Positions 6,792 to 15,312 of a stretch of 41,473 bases of DNA are shown piece by piece. Under the pieces are notes generated by a model. That model ran no database searches. It had not been told where the DNA came from and saw only the letters and a program-made list of their open reading frames with translations. The stretch's first letter is position 1. The number at the start of each line of letters is the position of its first letter. The translations under genes were made by a program, and so were the position numbers. Source of the stretch: DATGKK01 sp035294725 (GTDB taxonomy: Bacteria; Actinomycetota; Acidimicrobiia; Acidimicrobiales; Bog-793); NCBI GenBank assembly GCA_035294725.1, contig DATGKK010000055.1, positions 1 to 41,473 of the forward strand, in the 5' to 3' direction.

Positions 6792-8876
6792 TCAGCCCGG
6801 ACGGCGGGCCTCGACGAGCACGTCGAGGGCGAGCGCCCCGGCCGGCCCGCACGACAGTGGGTTGATCTCGAACGCCTCGAGGCTCTCGCCCGCCTCGAGG
6901 GCGATGAGCGAGACGGCGACCACGGCCTCCTCGACCGCCCCGAGGTCGGCCCCGGGCCGGCCCCGGTAGCCCTCGAGGAGCCGGTAGGCGCGCAGCCTGC
7001 GAAGGAGCCTGCCCGCGGCCGGGCGGTCGAGCGGGGGGAGCGCCACCACCCGGTCCGCGAGCAGTTCCACCAGCCCTCCTCCCGCCCCCACCACGACGAG
7101 CGGCCCGAGGGCGGGATCCCGCACGACGCCGAGGGACAGCTCGACCCCCTCGGGCGCCATGGCCGCGACGGTCACCCGCTTGCCGAGGCGGGCGAGGCGG
7201 TCGTAGGCCTCGCCGACTGCAGTGGGGCCGTCGAGGTGGAGCATCACCCCTCCGACGTCGCTCTTGTGGGCGATCGGAGCCGCCGTCTTCATCGCGACGG
7301 GGAAGCCGATCTTCCCTGCGGCGGCAACGGCGCCCTCCCGGTCGCAGGCCACCCGTGTCGCCGGCGCCGCGATGCCGTACTGGGCGAGGAGCTCCAGAGC
7401 TGCGAGGGGGTCGTCGCCACCGCTCGCGAGCAACGCAGCCCGGGTCGCCCGCGCCTCGTCGATGGCGGGGGCCAACAGGGGCGCCCGCCCGGCGAAGTCG
7501 CGCAGCTCGAGCAGGTGGCGGAGGGCGAGCAGGCCGGAGCGGGTGCCCTCGAGGACGGGGATCCCGAGCCGGCGGAGGCGGGCGGCGGCCTCGCGGTCGA
7601 GGGCCGAGGGGACGTGGCTCATGATGCAGAGGGGGAGCTCCGTCTCCTCCCAGGCTGCGACGAGGGCCGTCCGGTACGACTCGTCGCCGTCGTACTCGGG
7701 GACGAGGTCGACGGCGAGGGCCACGGCGTCGACCCCGGCGTCGCCGGCCAACGCCCGCAGGGCCTCGCGGAACACCTCCTCGGTCCTCGCTCCGGTTCCC
7801 CAGACGTCGAGCGGGTTCGAGGGGTCGAGGCCCGGGTCGAGCAGCTCGGCGAGCCGCTTCGCCGTCCCGGGCTCGAGCTCGGCGAACCCGACGCCGAGGC
7901 GGGCCCCGAGGTCGACGGCGAGGGCGCGCTCGGCCCCGGAGTCGAACACCGCCCCGATGCCGCCTGCACCCTCGCGCCGGGCCGGCGCTCTCCTCCTGGC
8001 CACGAGGAGCTCCACGGTGTCGCACAGCTCGGCGAGGTCTTCGACGCGGAGCACGCCGTGGGCGTCGGCGAGCGCCTCCCAGGCCGCGTCGCTGCCCGCG
8101 AGCGCCCCGGAGTGGGCGGCCACCATCGCCCGTCCCGCCTCGGAGGCGCCGACGGCGAGGGCGACGACGGGCACGTCGCGCTCGCGGGCGAGGTCGAGAG
8201 CGGCCCGGAGCCGGTCGGCGTCCCGCACGGCCTCGAGCACGAGGACGACCACCCCGGTCGAGCCAAGCGCGAGGGCGTACTCGAGGTACTCGGCGGCCGT
8301 CGTGACGAGCTCCTGGCCGGAGGAGACCGCAAGCGACCATCCAAAGGGGCGGTCGGCCCGCAACAGGGCCGAGAAGGCCGAGCCGGAGTGGGTCACGAGC
8401 GCCACCGGCCCGTTGGGGAGCGGGTGGCGCTCGAGGTACCCGATGGCGCGCACCGACGGAGAGACGAACCCCATGCACCCCCCGCCGCAGAGCGCCATCC
8501 CCGCCTCCCGGGCGATGGCGGCAAGCCGGGCCCGGAAGCGGGAGGAGTCCGCCGGCGACGTAGGGTCGACGGCGCTGCCGTAGATCACCGCCGCCCGGTC
8601 GCCGCGGCGGGCGGCGGTCGAGAGCACCGCCTCGAGCTGGCCGTCGCCGACGGCGACGAGGACGAGGTCGACGGCGCCGTCGACCTCCTCGAGCGAGGCG
8701 ACGACGGGTCGCCCGCCGATGCGCTCGCCGGCGAGGCGCGCGTTGACGAGGCTGATCTCGGGCACGCGGGGGCTGCGCGACACCTCCGTCACGAGCCGGG
8801 CCCCGAAGCTCCCCGGCCGGGAGCTCGCGCCGACGACGGCGACGCTCGCCGGCTCGAGCAGGTGCTCGAGCCTCAC
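6792..8876 (-). CDS. ADP-forming acyl-CoA synthetase (fused alpha-beta, acetate-CoA ligase family)
   Basis: A protein of 694 residues that makes an acyl-CoA from an organic acid, CoA and ATP with release of ADP and phosphate, or the reverse. The N-terminal CoA-binding Rossmann domain starts VAVVGASSRPGSFG (residues 12-25). A succinyl-CoA-ligase-like region follows, with His255 in AAHSGALAGSD as the expected phospho-histidine. A C-terminal ATP-grasp domain spans about residues 460-690 (PVAMKTAAPIAHKSDVGGV, then EINPL). The GTG start overlaps the stop of the upstream flavoprotein gene (GTGA), so the two form a coupled operon behind operator site 3. It may activate the acid product of the pathway for the acyl-CoA dehydrogenase. 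The substrate is not deducible. Confidence 0.9.
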   Translation of the reverse strand: MRLEHLLEPASVAVVGASSRPGSFGARLVTEVSRSPRVPEISLVNARLAGERIGGRPVVASLEEVDGAVDLVLVAVGDGQLEAVLSTAARRGDRAAVIYGSAVDPTSPADSSRFRARLAAIAREAGMALCGGGCMGFVSPSVRAIGYLERHPLPNGPVALVTHSGSAFSALLRADRPFGWSLAVSSGQELVTTAAEYLEYALALGSTGVVVLVLEAVRDADRLRAALDLARERDVPVVALAVGASEAGRAMVAAHSGALAGSDAAWEALADAHGVLRVEDLAELCDTVELLVARRRAPARREGAGGIGAVFDSGAERALAVDLGARLGVGFAELEPGTAKRLAELLDPGLDPSNPLDVWGTGARTEEVFREALRALAGDAGVDAVALAVDLVPEYDGDESYRTALVAAWEETELPLCIMSHVPSALDREAAARLRRLGIPVLEGTRSGLLALRHLLELRDFAGRAPLLAPAIDEARATRAALLASGGDDPLAALELLAQYGIAAPATRVACDREGAVAAAGKIGFPVAMKTAAPIAHKSDVGGVMLHLDGPTAVGEAYDRLARLGKRVTVAAMAPEGVELSLGVVRDPALGPLVVVGAGGGLVELLADRVVALPPLDRPAAGRLLRRLRAYRLLEGYRGRPGADLGAVEEAVVAVSLIALEAGESLEAFEINPLSCGPAGALALDVLVEARRPG

Positions 8877-10531
8877 CGGCGCAACAGGCTCCGGACCCGG
8901 CTCCGCCGCTCGCCCGCCCTGCGGTCCGAGAGGGCGGCTCTCGCTGCCTGCCAGCCCGGGATCCCGCAGACGCCGCCTCCGGCGTGGGTGGCCGAGCTCG
9001 CGTAGTAGAGCCCCGCGACCGGGGTCCGGTAGTCGGCGAAGCCCGGTGCCGGGCGCATGTGGAACAGCTGCTCGACGGAGAGCTCGCCGTGGAAGATGTT
9101 CCCCCCGACGAGGCCGTACTCGTGCTCCATCTCGTAGGGGCCCACGATGTCACGGTGCAGGATCGAGGCCTTGAAGTTGGGGGCGAGCTCGTCGTAGAGG
9201 TCGATCAGCCGGTCGGCGTAGGCCTCGAGCTCTGCGGTGTGGGGCTCGCTTGACCACTCGGCCGGCACCCACTGGGAGAACAGGGACATGACGTGGGTCC
9301 CCTCGGGGCAGAGGGTGCGGTCGAAGGTGCTCGGGATCACCGAGTCCGAGAAGGGCCGCTCGGCGGGCCGGCCCTCCCGGGCGTCGAGGAAGGCCCGCTC
9401 CATGTACTCCATCGACGGCGCCATCTCGACCGACCCGGTGTGGTGGGGCTGCAGGTTGGTGCCGGGGTCGGCCGTGAAGCTCGGCAGCTGCGAGAGGGCG
9501 AGGTTGATCTTCACGACACCGCTACGGGTCTTCCAGTGCTCGATGTCGCGCGCGAAGTCCTCGGGCAGGTTGGCGGTCCCGACGTGGTCCAAGAAGGCCG
9601 TGCGCGGGTGGAGCGTCGTCACGACGACCGGTGCCCGCAGCTCGTCCCCGCTCGCGAGCACCACCCCCTCGGCCCTCCCGTCACGCACGATCGTGCGCAC
9701 GACCGGGGACGCCGTGCGGATCTCGGCCCCGAAGCCGACGGCAGCCCGCTTGATCGCCTCGGCGACCGCCCCCATGCCCCCCTCGGGGAAGCCCCAGCTC
9801 CCGAGGTGGCCGTCGCCGACGTCGCCGATCGAATGGTGCGCCATGACGTAGGCCGTCCCCGGCTCGTAGGGGCCGGCCCAGGTCCCGATGACGCCGTTCA
9901 CGGCGATCGGCGCCTTCACCTGCCAGGACTCGAACCAGTCGTCGAGCAGGTCGGCGATCGACATCGTCATGAGCCGGGTCACGTCGGCGACCGTGCGGAC
10001 GTCGATGCCCCGATGGCGCCAGGCGAGGCGGAGCAGGTCGGCGAGGTCGCCCGGCCGCTTCGAGCCGATCTTCGGGGGCACCTGCAGCAGCATCGGGCCC
10101 AACACGTCGGCGAGGCCACCGAGCCACGCGTCCCACTTCGGCATCGCCTCGGCGTCGCGCTTCGAGAACTTCGCGATCTCGTCGTAGTTCTTCTTCGCGT
10201 CGTCGGACCAGATCTTGATGGAGGTGCCGTCGGGGAAGGCCTGGTAGTACGGCCCCATCGGGTACACCTTGTAGCCGTTCCGCTCGAGCTCGAGATCCTT
10301 GATGATGGTGGGTGGGAGCAGGCTCATCACGTACGAGAGCCGGGTCACCTTGAACTCGGGCGCCTCGGGCCACGGCGACTCCGTCGTGGCAGCGCCGCCG
10401 GTCTTCTCGCGTGCCTCGACGACGAGGGTGGAGAGCCCGGCCCGGGCGAGGTAGGCCGCGGCGACGAGGCCGTTGTGCCCGCCCCCGACGACGATCGCGT
10501 CGTACCGCCCTGTGCTGCCGCTCGATGCCAT
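8873..10531 (-). CDS. Phytoene-desaturase-like NAD(P)/FAD-dependent oxidoreductase
   Basis: A protein of 552 residues in the COG1233/PYROXD2-type family. The dinucleotide motif IVVGGGHNGLVAA lies at residues 13-25 and the C-terminal FAD segment is GLYYASSATHAGGGVCGIPGW. These enzymes are flavin oxidases or desaturases with poorly known substrates; nothing suggests carotenoid synthesis here. The start is ATG 10531 with GGGAGAA just upstream; an in-frame start at 10609 would run through the operator. Its stop overlaps the acyl-CoA synthetase start. It is divergent from tetR, with operator site 3 overlapping its -10. It is probably another oxidation step of the TetR-controlled pathway. Confidence 0.88.
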   Translation of the reverse strand: MASSGSTGRYDAIVVGGGHNGLVAAAYLARAGLSTLVVEAREKTGGAATTESPWPEAPEFKVTRLSYVMSLLPPTIIKDLELERNGYKVYPMGPYYQAFPDGTSIKIWSDDAKKNYDEIAKFSKRDAEAMPKWDAWLGGLADVLGPMLLQVPPKIGSKRPGDLADLLRLAWRHRGIDVRTVADVTRLMTMSIADLLDDWFESWQVKAPIAVNGVIGTWAGPYEPGTAYVMAHHSIGDVGDGHLGSWGFPEGGMGAVAEAIKRAAVGFGAEIRTASPVVRTIVRDGRAEGVVLASGDELRAPVVVTTLHPRTAFLDHVGTANLPEDFARDIEHWKTRSGVVKINLALSQLPSFTADPGTNLQPHHTGSVEMAPSMEYMERAFLDAREGRPAERPFSDSVIPSTFDRTLCPEGTHVMSLFSQWVPAEWSSEPHTAELEAYADRLIDLYDELAPNFKASILHRDIVGPYEMEHEYGLVGGNIFHGELSVEQLFHMRPAPGFADYRTPVAGLYYASSATHAGGGVCGIPGWQAARAALSDRRAGERRSRVRSLLRR

Positions 10532-10568
10532 GGGTTCTCCCGGTGAGTCCGGAGTGTCCGGAGACTTT

Positions 10569-10584
10569 GACTGACTGTTCAGTC
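10569..10584. promoter_or_regulatory. TetR-type operator, site 3, between flavoprotein and tetR
   Basis: GACTGACTGTTCAGTC has arms GACTGA/TCAGTC around four bases. It covers the -10 of the leftward promoter and lies upstream of tetR, as expected for a repressor that controls both its target operon and itself. Confidence 0.75.
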
Positions 10585-10609
10585 TAACGGCTCTGCTAGG
10601 GTGCGGCAA
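10581..10609 (-). promoter_or_regulatory. Promoter of the flavoprotein / acyl-CoA synthetase operon
   Basis: On the minus strand, TTGCCG (10609-10604) and TAGACT (10586-10581) are 17 bases apart. The same layout, TTGCC(C)-N17-TAGACT, occurs at the aminotransferase promoter, again with the operator overlapping the -10. Confidence 0.65.
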
Positions 10610-10650
10610 GAGCCAGGTCGGCGAGACGGCGAATGGAGGAAGCAGCGCCC

Positions 10651-11319
10651 ATGGCGACGAGCACGGTCGACGGCGTGCAGGAGGCCCCTGATGCCCGGCG
10701 GGCGCAGATGCTGGCGGCCACGCTCGACGTCATCGTGGAGCGGGGCTTCCCCGAGACGCGGATCGCGGACGTGGCCGAGCGGGCCGGGGTCAGCCCGGCG
10801 CTCGTGATCTACTACTTCAAGACCAAGGACAACCTGCTCGCCGAGGCGATGCGGTTCTCAGAGGACGCGTGGTACGCCGAGATGAACCGCCGCACGGCCG
10901 AGATCCCGAGCGCGGCCGGCCGCCTCGAGGAGGTCGTCGCCATGAGCTGCGTGCCCGACACCGGCGACGTGCGCCAGGAGTCGTGGTCGATCTGGCTCGA
11001 CCTGTGGGCCCAGGCGCTGAGGGACCCCGAGGTGCGCAGCGTCCGGGAGGAGTTCGACGAGCACTTCCGGGAGACGATCCGCCAGATCGTGCGCGACGGC
11101 ATCGCGAGCGGCGAGTTCAGCCCCCAGGACGAGGACGACTTTGCCGTCGCCTACTCGGCGCTCCTCGACGGCCTCGCGATCCAGATCGCCCTCGAGGACC
11201 CGGTCGTCGACGCGAGGCGCGCCTTCGGGCTCGCGATGCGGGTCGCCGCCCAGCAGCTCGGCTTCGAGTGGACGCCGCCCCGCAAGCCGGGGCGGCGTGC
11301 GGCCGCCTCGAGGCGTTGA
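10651..11319 (+). CDS. TetR-family repressor, BetI-like C-terminal domain
   Basis: A transcription factor of 222 residues. The N-terminal helix-turn-helix covers about residues 15-62 (RIADVAERAGVSPALVIYYFKTKDNLL). The ligand domain with WSIWLDLWAQALRDPEVR and the IRDGIASGEFSPQDEDD-like segment resembles the BetI-type TetR C-terminal family, whose best-known member senses choline. ATG 10651 is preferred because GGAGGAAG lies eight bases before it; the ATG at 10633 overlaps that ribosome site. It is divergent from the phytoene-desaturase-like gene. The inverted repeat at 10569-10584 recurs at three other catabolic promoters, so this is the likely local regulator. The ligand is unknown. Confidence 0.9.
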   Translation: MATSTVDGVQEAPDARRAQMLAATLDVIVERGFPETRIADVAERAGVSPALVIYYFKTKDNLLAEAMRFSEDAWYAEMNRRTAEIPSAAGRLEEVVAMSCVPDTGDVRQESWSIWLDLWAQALRDPEVRSVREEFDEHFRETIRQIVRDGIASGEFSPQDEDDFAVAYSALLDGLAIQIALEDPVVDARRAFGLAMRVAAQQLGFEWTPPRKPGRRAAASRR

Positions 11320-11335
11320 GGGCAGCCCGGCAGGC

Positions 11336-11932
11336 CTACCAGCCGCCGCCGGAGCTCGAGCTCGAGCCCGAGGAGCTCGCGCCCACCTTGACGACGTACC
11401 AGAGCCCGAGGAAGCCCTCCCCCTTGGCCTCGAGGGGCGCCGTGTCGCCGCTGTAGGTGTAGAGCGGCTTGCCCTCGTAGGCGACCTGGAGCACTCCGCC
11501 GCTGCGGTGGATCACCGAGAAGCCGGAGTGCCCGGCGGCGATGTCGGCGCTCGCAGAGGTCGTGGTGAGCGGCGGCCACAAGGTGGCGCAGCTGCCCGTG
11601 CAGACCGACTTCCCCTTCGGGTCCGGCTTGTAGGTGTAGAGCACGTAGCCCTTGGCCGTGACGAGGATGGTCCCGAGCGAGCCGACCTTCGCCGTCTTCA
11701 CGAGCGCGGCGGTGCTCGACGCCGGCGCGGTCGTGGTCGTGGTGGAGGAGCCGCTCGAGTAGCCGTAGCCGCCGCCGCCGGCCGAGGCGCTCGTGCTCGA
11801 GCTCTTCGTGTTGCCGCTCGCGGTCTTCGAGGCTGCAGGGCTGCCGCAGGCGGCGGCGGCGAGGGCGATGACGGCGAGGGCGCCCGTGAGGGCGAGGCGG
11901 GGTCGTTGGCGTGCCAGCGTTGCAATGGTCAT
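11336..11932 (-). CDS. Lipoprotein with two Yx(FWY)xxD-type repeats (Lipoprotein_15 / COG4315)
   Basis: A protein of 198 residues. The signal peptide ends at lipid Cys29 (LAAAAC), followed by a Ser/Gly/Thr-rich linker of about 50 residues. Two copies of the secreted repeat follow: ILVTAKGYVLYTYKPD with CTGSCATLWPP, and VLQVAYEGKPLYTYSGD with FLGLWYVV. The family is common in Actinobacteria, with no firm function; a redox or heme/metal-related role has been suggested for the Cys-containing repeat. The tail is Ser/Gly-rich. ATG 11932 is chosen because it opens the signal peptide directly; the frame extends upstream without signal-like sequence. It is divergent from the methyltransferase-like gene and convergent with tetR. 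Confidence 0.85.
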   Translation of the reverse strand: MTIATLARQRPRLALTGALAVIALAAAACGSPAASKTASGNTKSSSTSASAGGGGYGYSSGSSTTTTTAPASSTAALVKTAKVGSLGTILVTAKGYVLYTYKPDPKGKSVCTGSCATLWPPLTTTSASADIAAGHSGFSVIHRSGGVLQVAYEGKPLYTYSGDTAPLEAKGEGFLGLWYVVKVGASSSGSSSSSGGGW

Positions 11933-11982
11933 GCCCGTGTTACGGCCGGGGGTCCTCGACGGATTGGCCCGGTGGCGGGAAG

Positions 11983-13188
11983 ATGGCCACCGTGCGAGGC
12001 GGCCCCGCCTTCCCGGCCGGTGCCGAGGTGGCGCGCGCGGCAATGGTGGCCGGCCTCGCGAGGGTCGGGATCCGTGACGGGCGCGTGCTCGAGGCGATGG
12101 CCCGGCTCCCCCGGGAGCGGTTCGTGGCCGGCGCCCACCCGCTCTCGGCCGTCTACGACCTCGACCGGGCGATCGCGCTCGGAGCCGGGCCTGCGCCGAC
12201 GAGCAGCATCTCGGCGCCCCGCGTGGTCGCCACCATGCTCGAGCTCCTCGAGCTCGCTCCCGGCATGCGGGTGCTCGAGATCGGCACCGGGAGCGGCTAC
12301 CACGCGGCGCTGCTCGCCGAGCTCGTCGGGCGCGACGGCCTCGTGGCGTCGGTCGAGATCGATCCCGGGCTCGCCCGGGCGGCGGCTTCGCGCCTCGAGC
12401 TCCTCGGGTACGGGGCGGTGCAGTTGAGGGAGGGGGACGGCTACCTCGGCTGGCCGGAGCTCGCCCCCTTCGACCGGGTCGTCGCCACGGTCGGCTGCTG
12501 CGACCTCGCCCCGGCCTGGGTCGACCAGGTCGGGCCTGCCGGCAGCGTGCTGCTCCCGCTCCAGCACGGGGGATGGCACCCCCTCACCCGCATCGAGCCC
12601 GGCGGGCGCTGCCCCGTGGCCCGCGTCGTCGCGCGCTCGGGCTTCGTCGCGATCCAGGGGCACCAGGAGGCGACCGCACCGTGGAGGGCGCGGCCGCTCG
12701 AACAGCTGCCCGCCGCCGCCGGCCCCGGTGTCCCGCTCCCGGCCGGGCTCGCCCGGCTCCTTGCGCCGGAGGCGGGCCGGGAGCGGGTCGGGGCTCGGGC
12801 GAGGTGGGACCTCGACTACTACGTGGCCCTCGAAGACCCCCGCGCCACCTCCCTCCTCGTGCTCGACGACGGCGCCTCGACGGCGTGGGTGGAGCCCCGA
12901 GGCGACCGGGTCTGCTGGCGCGGCCCGAGCGGGGAGGCTCTCGGGGACCGGCTCGTTGCCTATGCCCGTGCCTGGGAGGCGCTCGGTTGCCCGCCGGCTG
13001 CCGCCTACGAGAGCGAGTTCCACCGCCGCCCCGCTCCTGCGGCGCCCCCGGGAGAGCGTGGCGGCGAGCGGCACTGGGTGGTCGAGCGGCTCGACCACCG
13101 CCAGGTGGTGACCTACCGGGCGCCGGCGAAGGGCACCGGCGAGGGCGACCCGGGCCCGGCCCCGGAGGAGGGTGGCGCCTCGCCGTAG
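11983..13188 (+). CDS. Protein-L-isoaspartate O-methyltransferase-like protein with long C-terminal extension
   Basis: A protein of 401 residues. The first 200 or so match the PCMT fold: the SSISAPRVVATML segment (74-86) is the family's substrate loop, and VLEIGTGSGYHAA (97-109) is the S-adenosylmethionine-binding motif I. Classical PCMT repairs isoaspartyl residues and is about 220 residues long, so the additional C-terminal half (about 210-401) is an extra domain with no motif I know. The start at ATG 11983 is a best guess; GTG 11992 is also possible. The 3' end overlaps the 3' end of the convergent ABC ATPase gene by 76 bases. A role in protein repair is likely but not certain. Confidence 0.82.
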   Translation: MATVRGGPAFPAGAEVARAAMVAGLARVGIRDGRVLEAMARLPRERFVAGAHPLSAVYDLDRAIALGAGPAPTSSISAPRVVATMLELLELAPGMRVLEIGTGSGYHAALLAELVGRDGLVASVEIDPGLARAAASRLELLGYGAVQLREGDGYLGWPELAPFDRVVATVGCCDLAPAWVDQVGPAGSVLLPLQHGGWHPLTRIEPGGRCPVARVVARSGFVAIQGHQEATAPWRARPLEQLPAAAGPGVPLPAGLARLLAPEAGRERVGARARWDLDYYVALEDPRATSLLVLDDGASTAWVEPRGDRVCWRGPSGEALGDRLVAYARAWEALGCPPAAAYESEFHRRPAPAAPPGERGGERHWVVERLDHRQVVTYRAPAKGTGEGDPGPAPEEGGASP

Positions 13189-14294
13189 GTCTCCTCGTGG
13201 ATCTCGGCGACGGAGGCGCCCTCGTCGGCGAGGACCCGCACGGCATCGGCCGGGAGCACCGCCTGCACGGGCGTTCCGGGCTCGAGGGCGGGGGCCTGGC
13301 CGTCGTTGGCGACGAGGGCCTGCAACGTGGCGCCCGCCGCAAGGCGCACGATCACCTGGGTCGCCGCTCCGACGAACACCGCCCGCTCGACCATGGCGGG
13401 GACCCGGTTCGGCCCCGTCTCCTCGAAGCCTGCCAGCCCCACCCGCTCGGGCCGGATCGCCACCTTGACCGGGCCGGCCGCCGAGACGGCACCGCAGCTC
13501 GAGGCGATCTCGAACTCGCCGATCCTCACCCGGCAGGTGCCGCCTGATCCCGGCGTGGCGACGGCGTCCATGAGGTTGGACACTCCAAGGAAGTCGGCGA
13601 CGTAGGCGCTCGCCGGCTCTTCGTAGACCTCGCGCGGCGTGCCGAGCTGGGCGATCCGGCCGTTCGACATCACGGCGAGGCGGTCGGACATCGTGAGCGC
13701 TTCCTCCTGGTCGTGGGTCACGTAGAGGAACGTGATGCCGACCCGCTCCTGGAGCGCCTTCAGCTCGACTTGGAGCGAGCGGCGCAGCTTGGCGTCGAGC
13801 GCCCCGAGGGGCTCGTCGAGCAGCAGCACTGAGGGGCGCAGGACGAGCGCCCGGGCGAGGGCGACCCGTTGCTGCTGGCCGCCCGACAGCTGGCTCGGCC
13901 GCCGCCGCTCGTAGCCGGTGAGCTGCACGAGGTCGAGGGCCTCGGCCACGCGCCGGCGGGACTCGTCACGGCCGAGGCGCGCGAACTTGAGCCCGAAGGC
14001 GACGTTCCCGGCCACGTCGAGGAAGGGGAAGAGCGCGTAGCTCTGGAACACGGTGTTGACCGGCCGGCGGTTCGGCGGCAGGTGCCCGACCTCGGCCCCG
14101 TCGAGCAGGATCCGCCCGCTCGTCGGCTCCTCGAAGCCTCCGATCATCCGCAGCGTCGTCGTCTTCCCGCAGCCCGAGGGGCCGAGGAGCGAGAAGAACT
14201 CGCCGCCGCGCACCTCGAGCGAGACGGCGTCGACGGCGACCTGGTCGCCGAAGCGCTTGGTCAGTTCCTCGAGCACGATCGAGCCGCCAGTCAT
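13113..14294 (-). CDS. potA: Polyamine-type ABC transporter ATP-binding protein
   Basis: A protein of 393 residues. Walker A is GPSGCGKTT (38-46), the signature is LSGGQQQRVALARAL and Walker B is VLLLDEPLGALD. A C-terminal TOBE-type regulatory domain begins after about residue 240. It is the last gene of potD-potB-potC-potA and energises uptake through the two permeases. The start is ATG 14294 with GGGGAGGA upstream; an in-frame codon at 14324 is less likely. The last 25 residues are Pro/Gly/Ser-rich and antisense to the end of the methyltransferase-like gene. PotA-like ATPases also serve importers for betaines and related cations, so spermidine or putrescine should not be assumed. Confidence 0.92.
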   Translation of the reverse strand: MTGGSIVLEELTKRFGDQVAVDAVSLEVRGGEFFSLLGPSGCGKTTTLRMIGGFEEPTSGRILLDGAEVGHLPPNRRPVNTVFQSYALFPFLDVAGNVAFGLKFARLGRDESRRRVAEALDLVQLTGYERRRPSQLSGGQQQRVALARALVLRPSVLLLDEPLGALDAKLRRSLQVELKALQERVGITFLYVTHDQEEALTMSDRLAVMSNGRIAQLGTPREVYEEPASAYVADFLGVSNLMDAVATPGSGGTCRVRIGEFEIASSCGAVSAAGPVKVAIRPERVGLAGFEETGPNRVPAMVERAVFVGAATQVIVRLAAGATLQALVANDGQAPALEPGTPVQAVLPADAVRVLADEGASVAEIHEETYGEAPPSSGAGPGSPSPVPFAGAR

Positions 14295-14330
14295 GGGTGT
14301 CCTCCCCGGAGAGCTTCGCGCCACGGTCGC

Positions 14331-15308
14331 TCAGATGCCCGCGATGGTCGTCAGCGTCTCGGCGGAGCTCTGCCGCTCTCCTCGGGTGAGGAGCCGGTAG
14401 GCGACGTAGCCGAGCACGGCGACCACGAGCGAGAACAGGAGCATCAGCGTGGCGAGGGCGTTCAGCGACGGGCCGGCGAGACCGCCGTGCACGTTCGAGT
14501 AGATGAGGACCGACACCGGTTGGGTGTTGGCGGTCGAGGAGAGCTGCTCGACGATCACGAAGTCGTCGATCACCCCGGCGAAGACGAGGACGGCGCTCGC
14601 GAAGACGGCCGGCATCAGCATGCGCATGAGGACCCTCCAGAGCGCCTGGAGGCGCGAGGCCCCGAGGTCGGCGGCGGCCTCCTCGTAGACCTTTCCGATC
14701 GTGACGAGCCGGGCGCGCACGATGATCGCCGGCCAGCTGAGGTTCCAGACGACGAGCCCGGCGATCTCGGCATTGGTGCCGAGCGGGATGAAGTGGAGCA
14801 GCTGGGTCACGACGAAAAAGAGCGCGATCGCCAACAGCAGCTCGGGCACGACGAAGGAGAAGACCATCACGAAGTTGAGCGAGGAGCTCACCCGGCCCCG
14901 CCACCGGTCGATCCCGATCGCGAAGGCGACCCCGAGGGGGACCGTGATCGCCGTCGTGAGGCCGGCGAGGAGGAGGGTCTGCACGACGGCCTGGTGGAGC
15001 TCGGGGTTGTGGAGCACGGAGTTGATCGGGTCACCGAAGTACCAGCGCCACGAGAAGCCCTGCCAGGTCGACTGGGACTTCCCCTTGTTGAACGAGAAGA
15101 GGACCGCGATCGCGATCGGGAGGATCGACCAGGCGAGGTAGAGCCACGTGAAGGCCTCGAGGACGACGGCGCGCCGGCGGAAGAAGGCGGCGATGCGCCC
15201 CGCCCGCCTCGGCCCGGGCACCTCGGGCCGGCGCCCGGCGCCCGGGCTCGCCTGCGGCCCGGCCGGGCCCTCGGGCGAGGGGGCGGTCTGGTCGGCGAGG
15301 ACGGCCAC
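14331..15308 (-). CDS. potC: Polyamine-type ABC transporter permease (PotC-like)
   Basis: A type I ABC permease of 325 residues with a Pro/Gly-rich cytoplasmic N-terminus and six predicted membrane segments. The first is around TWLYLAWSILPIAIAVLF. The EAA loop that contacts the ATPase reads YEEAAADLGASRLQALWRVLMRML. GTG 15308, four bases after the potB stop, is chosen; GTG 15335 would overlap potB by 23 bases and is also possible. Neither has a clear ribosome site, in keeping with translational coupling. It pairs with the adjacent PotB-like permease. Confidence 0.9.
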   Translation of the reverse strand: MAVLADQTAPSPEGPAGPQASPGAGRRPEVPGPRRAGRIAAFFRRRAVVLEAFTWLYLAWSILPIAIAVLFSFNKGKSQSTWQGFSWRWYFGDPINSVLHNPELHQAVVQTLLLAGLTTAITVPLGVAFAIGIDRWRGRVSSSLNFVMVFSFVVPELLLAIALFFVVTQLLHFIPLGTNAEIAGLVVWNLSWPAIIVRARLVTIGKVYEEAAADLGASRLQALWRVLMRMLMPAVFASAVLVFAGVIDDFVIVEQLSSTANTQPVSVLIYSNVHGGLAGPSLNALATLMLLFSLVVAVLGYVAYRLLTRGERQSSAETLTTIAGI

Positions 15309-15312
15309 GGGC

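Noticed and set aside
8873..10531. Carotenoid biosynthesis enzyme
   Set aside because: Only the flavin motifs are shared with phytoene desaturases; no crtB, crtE or cyclase genes are present.
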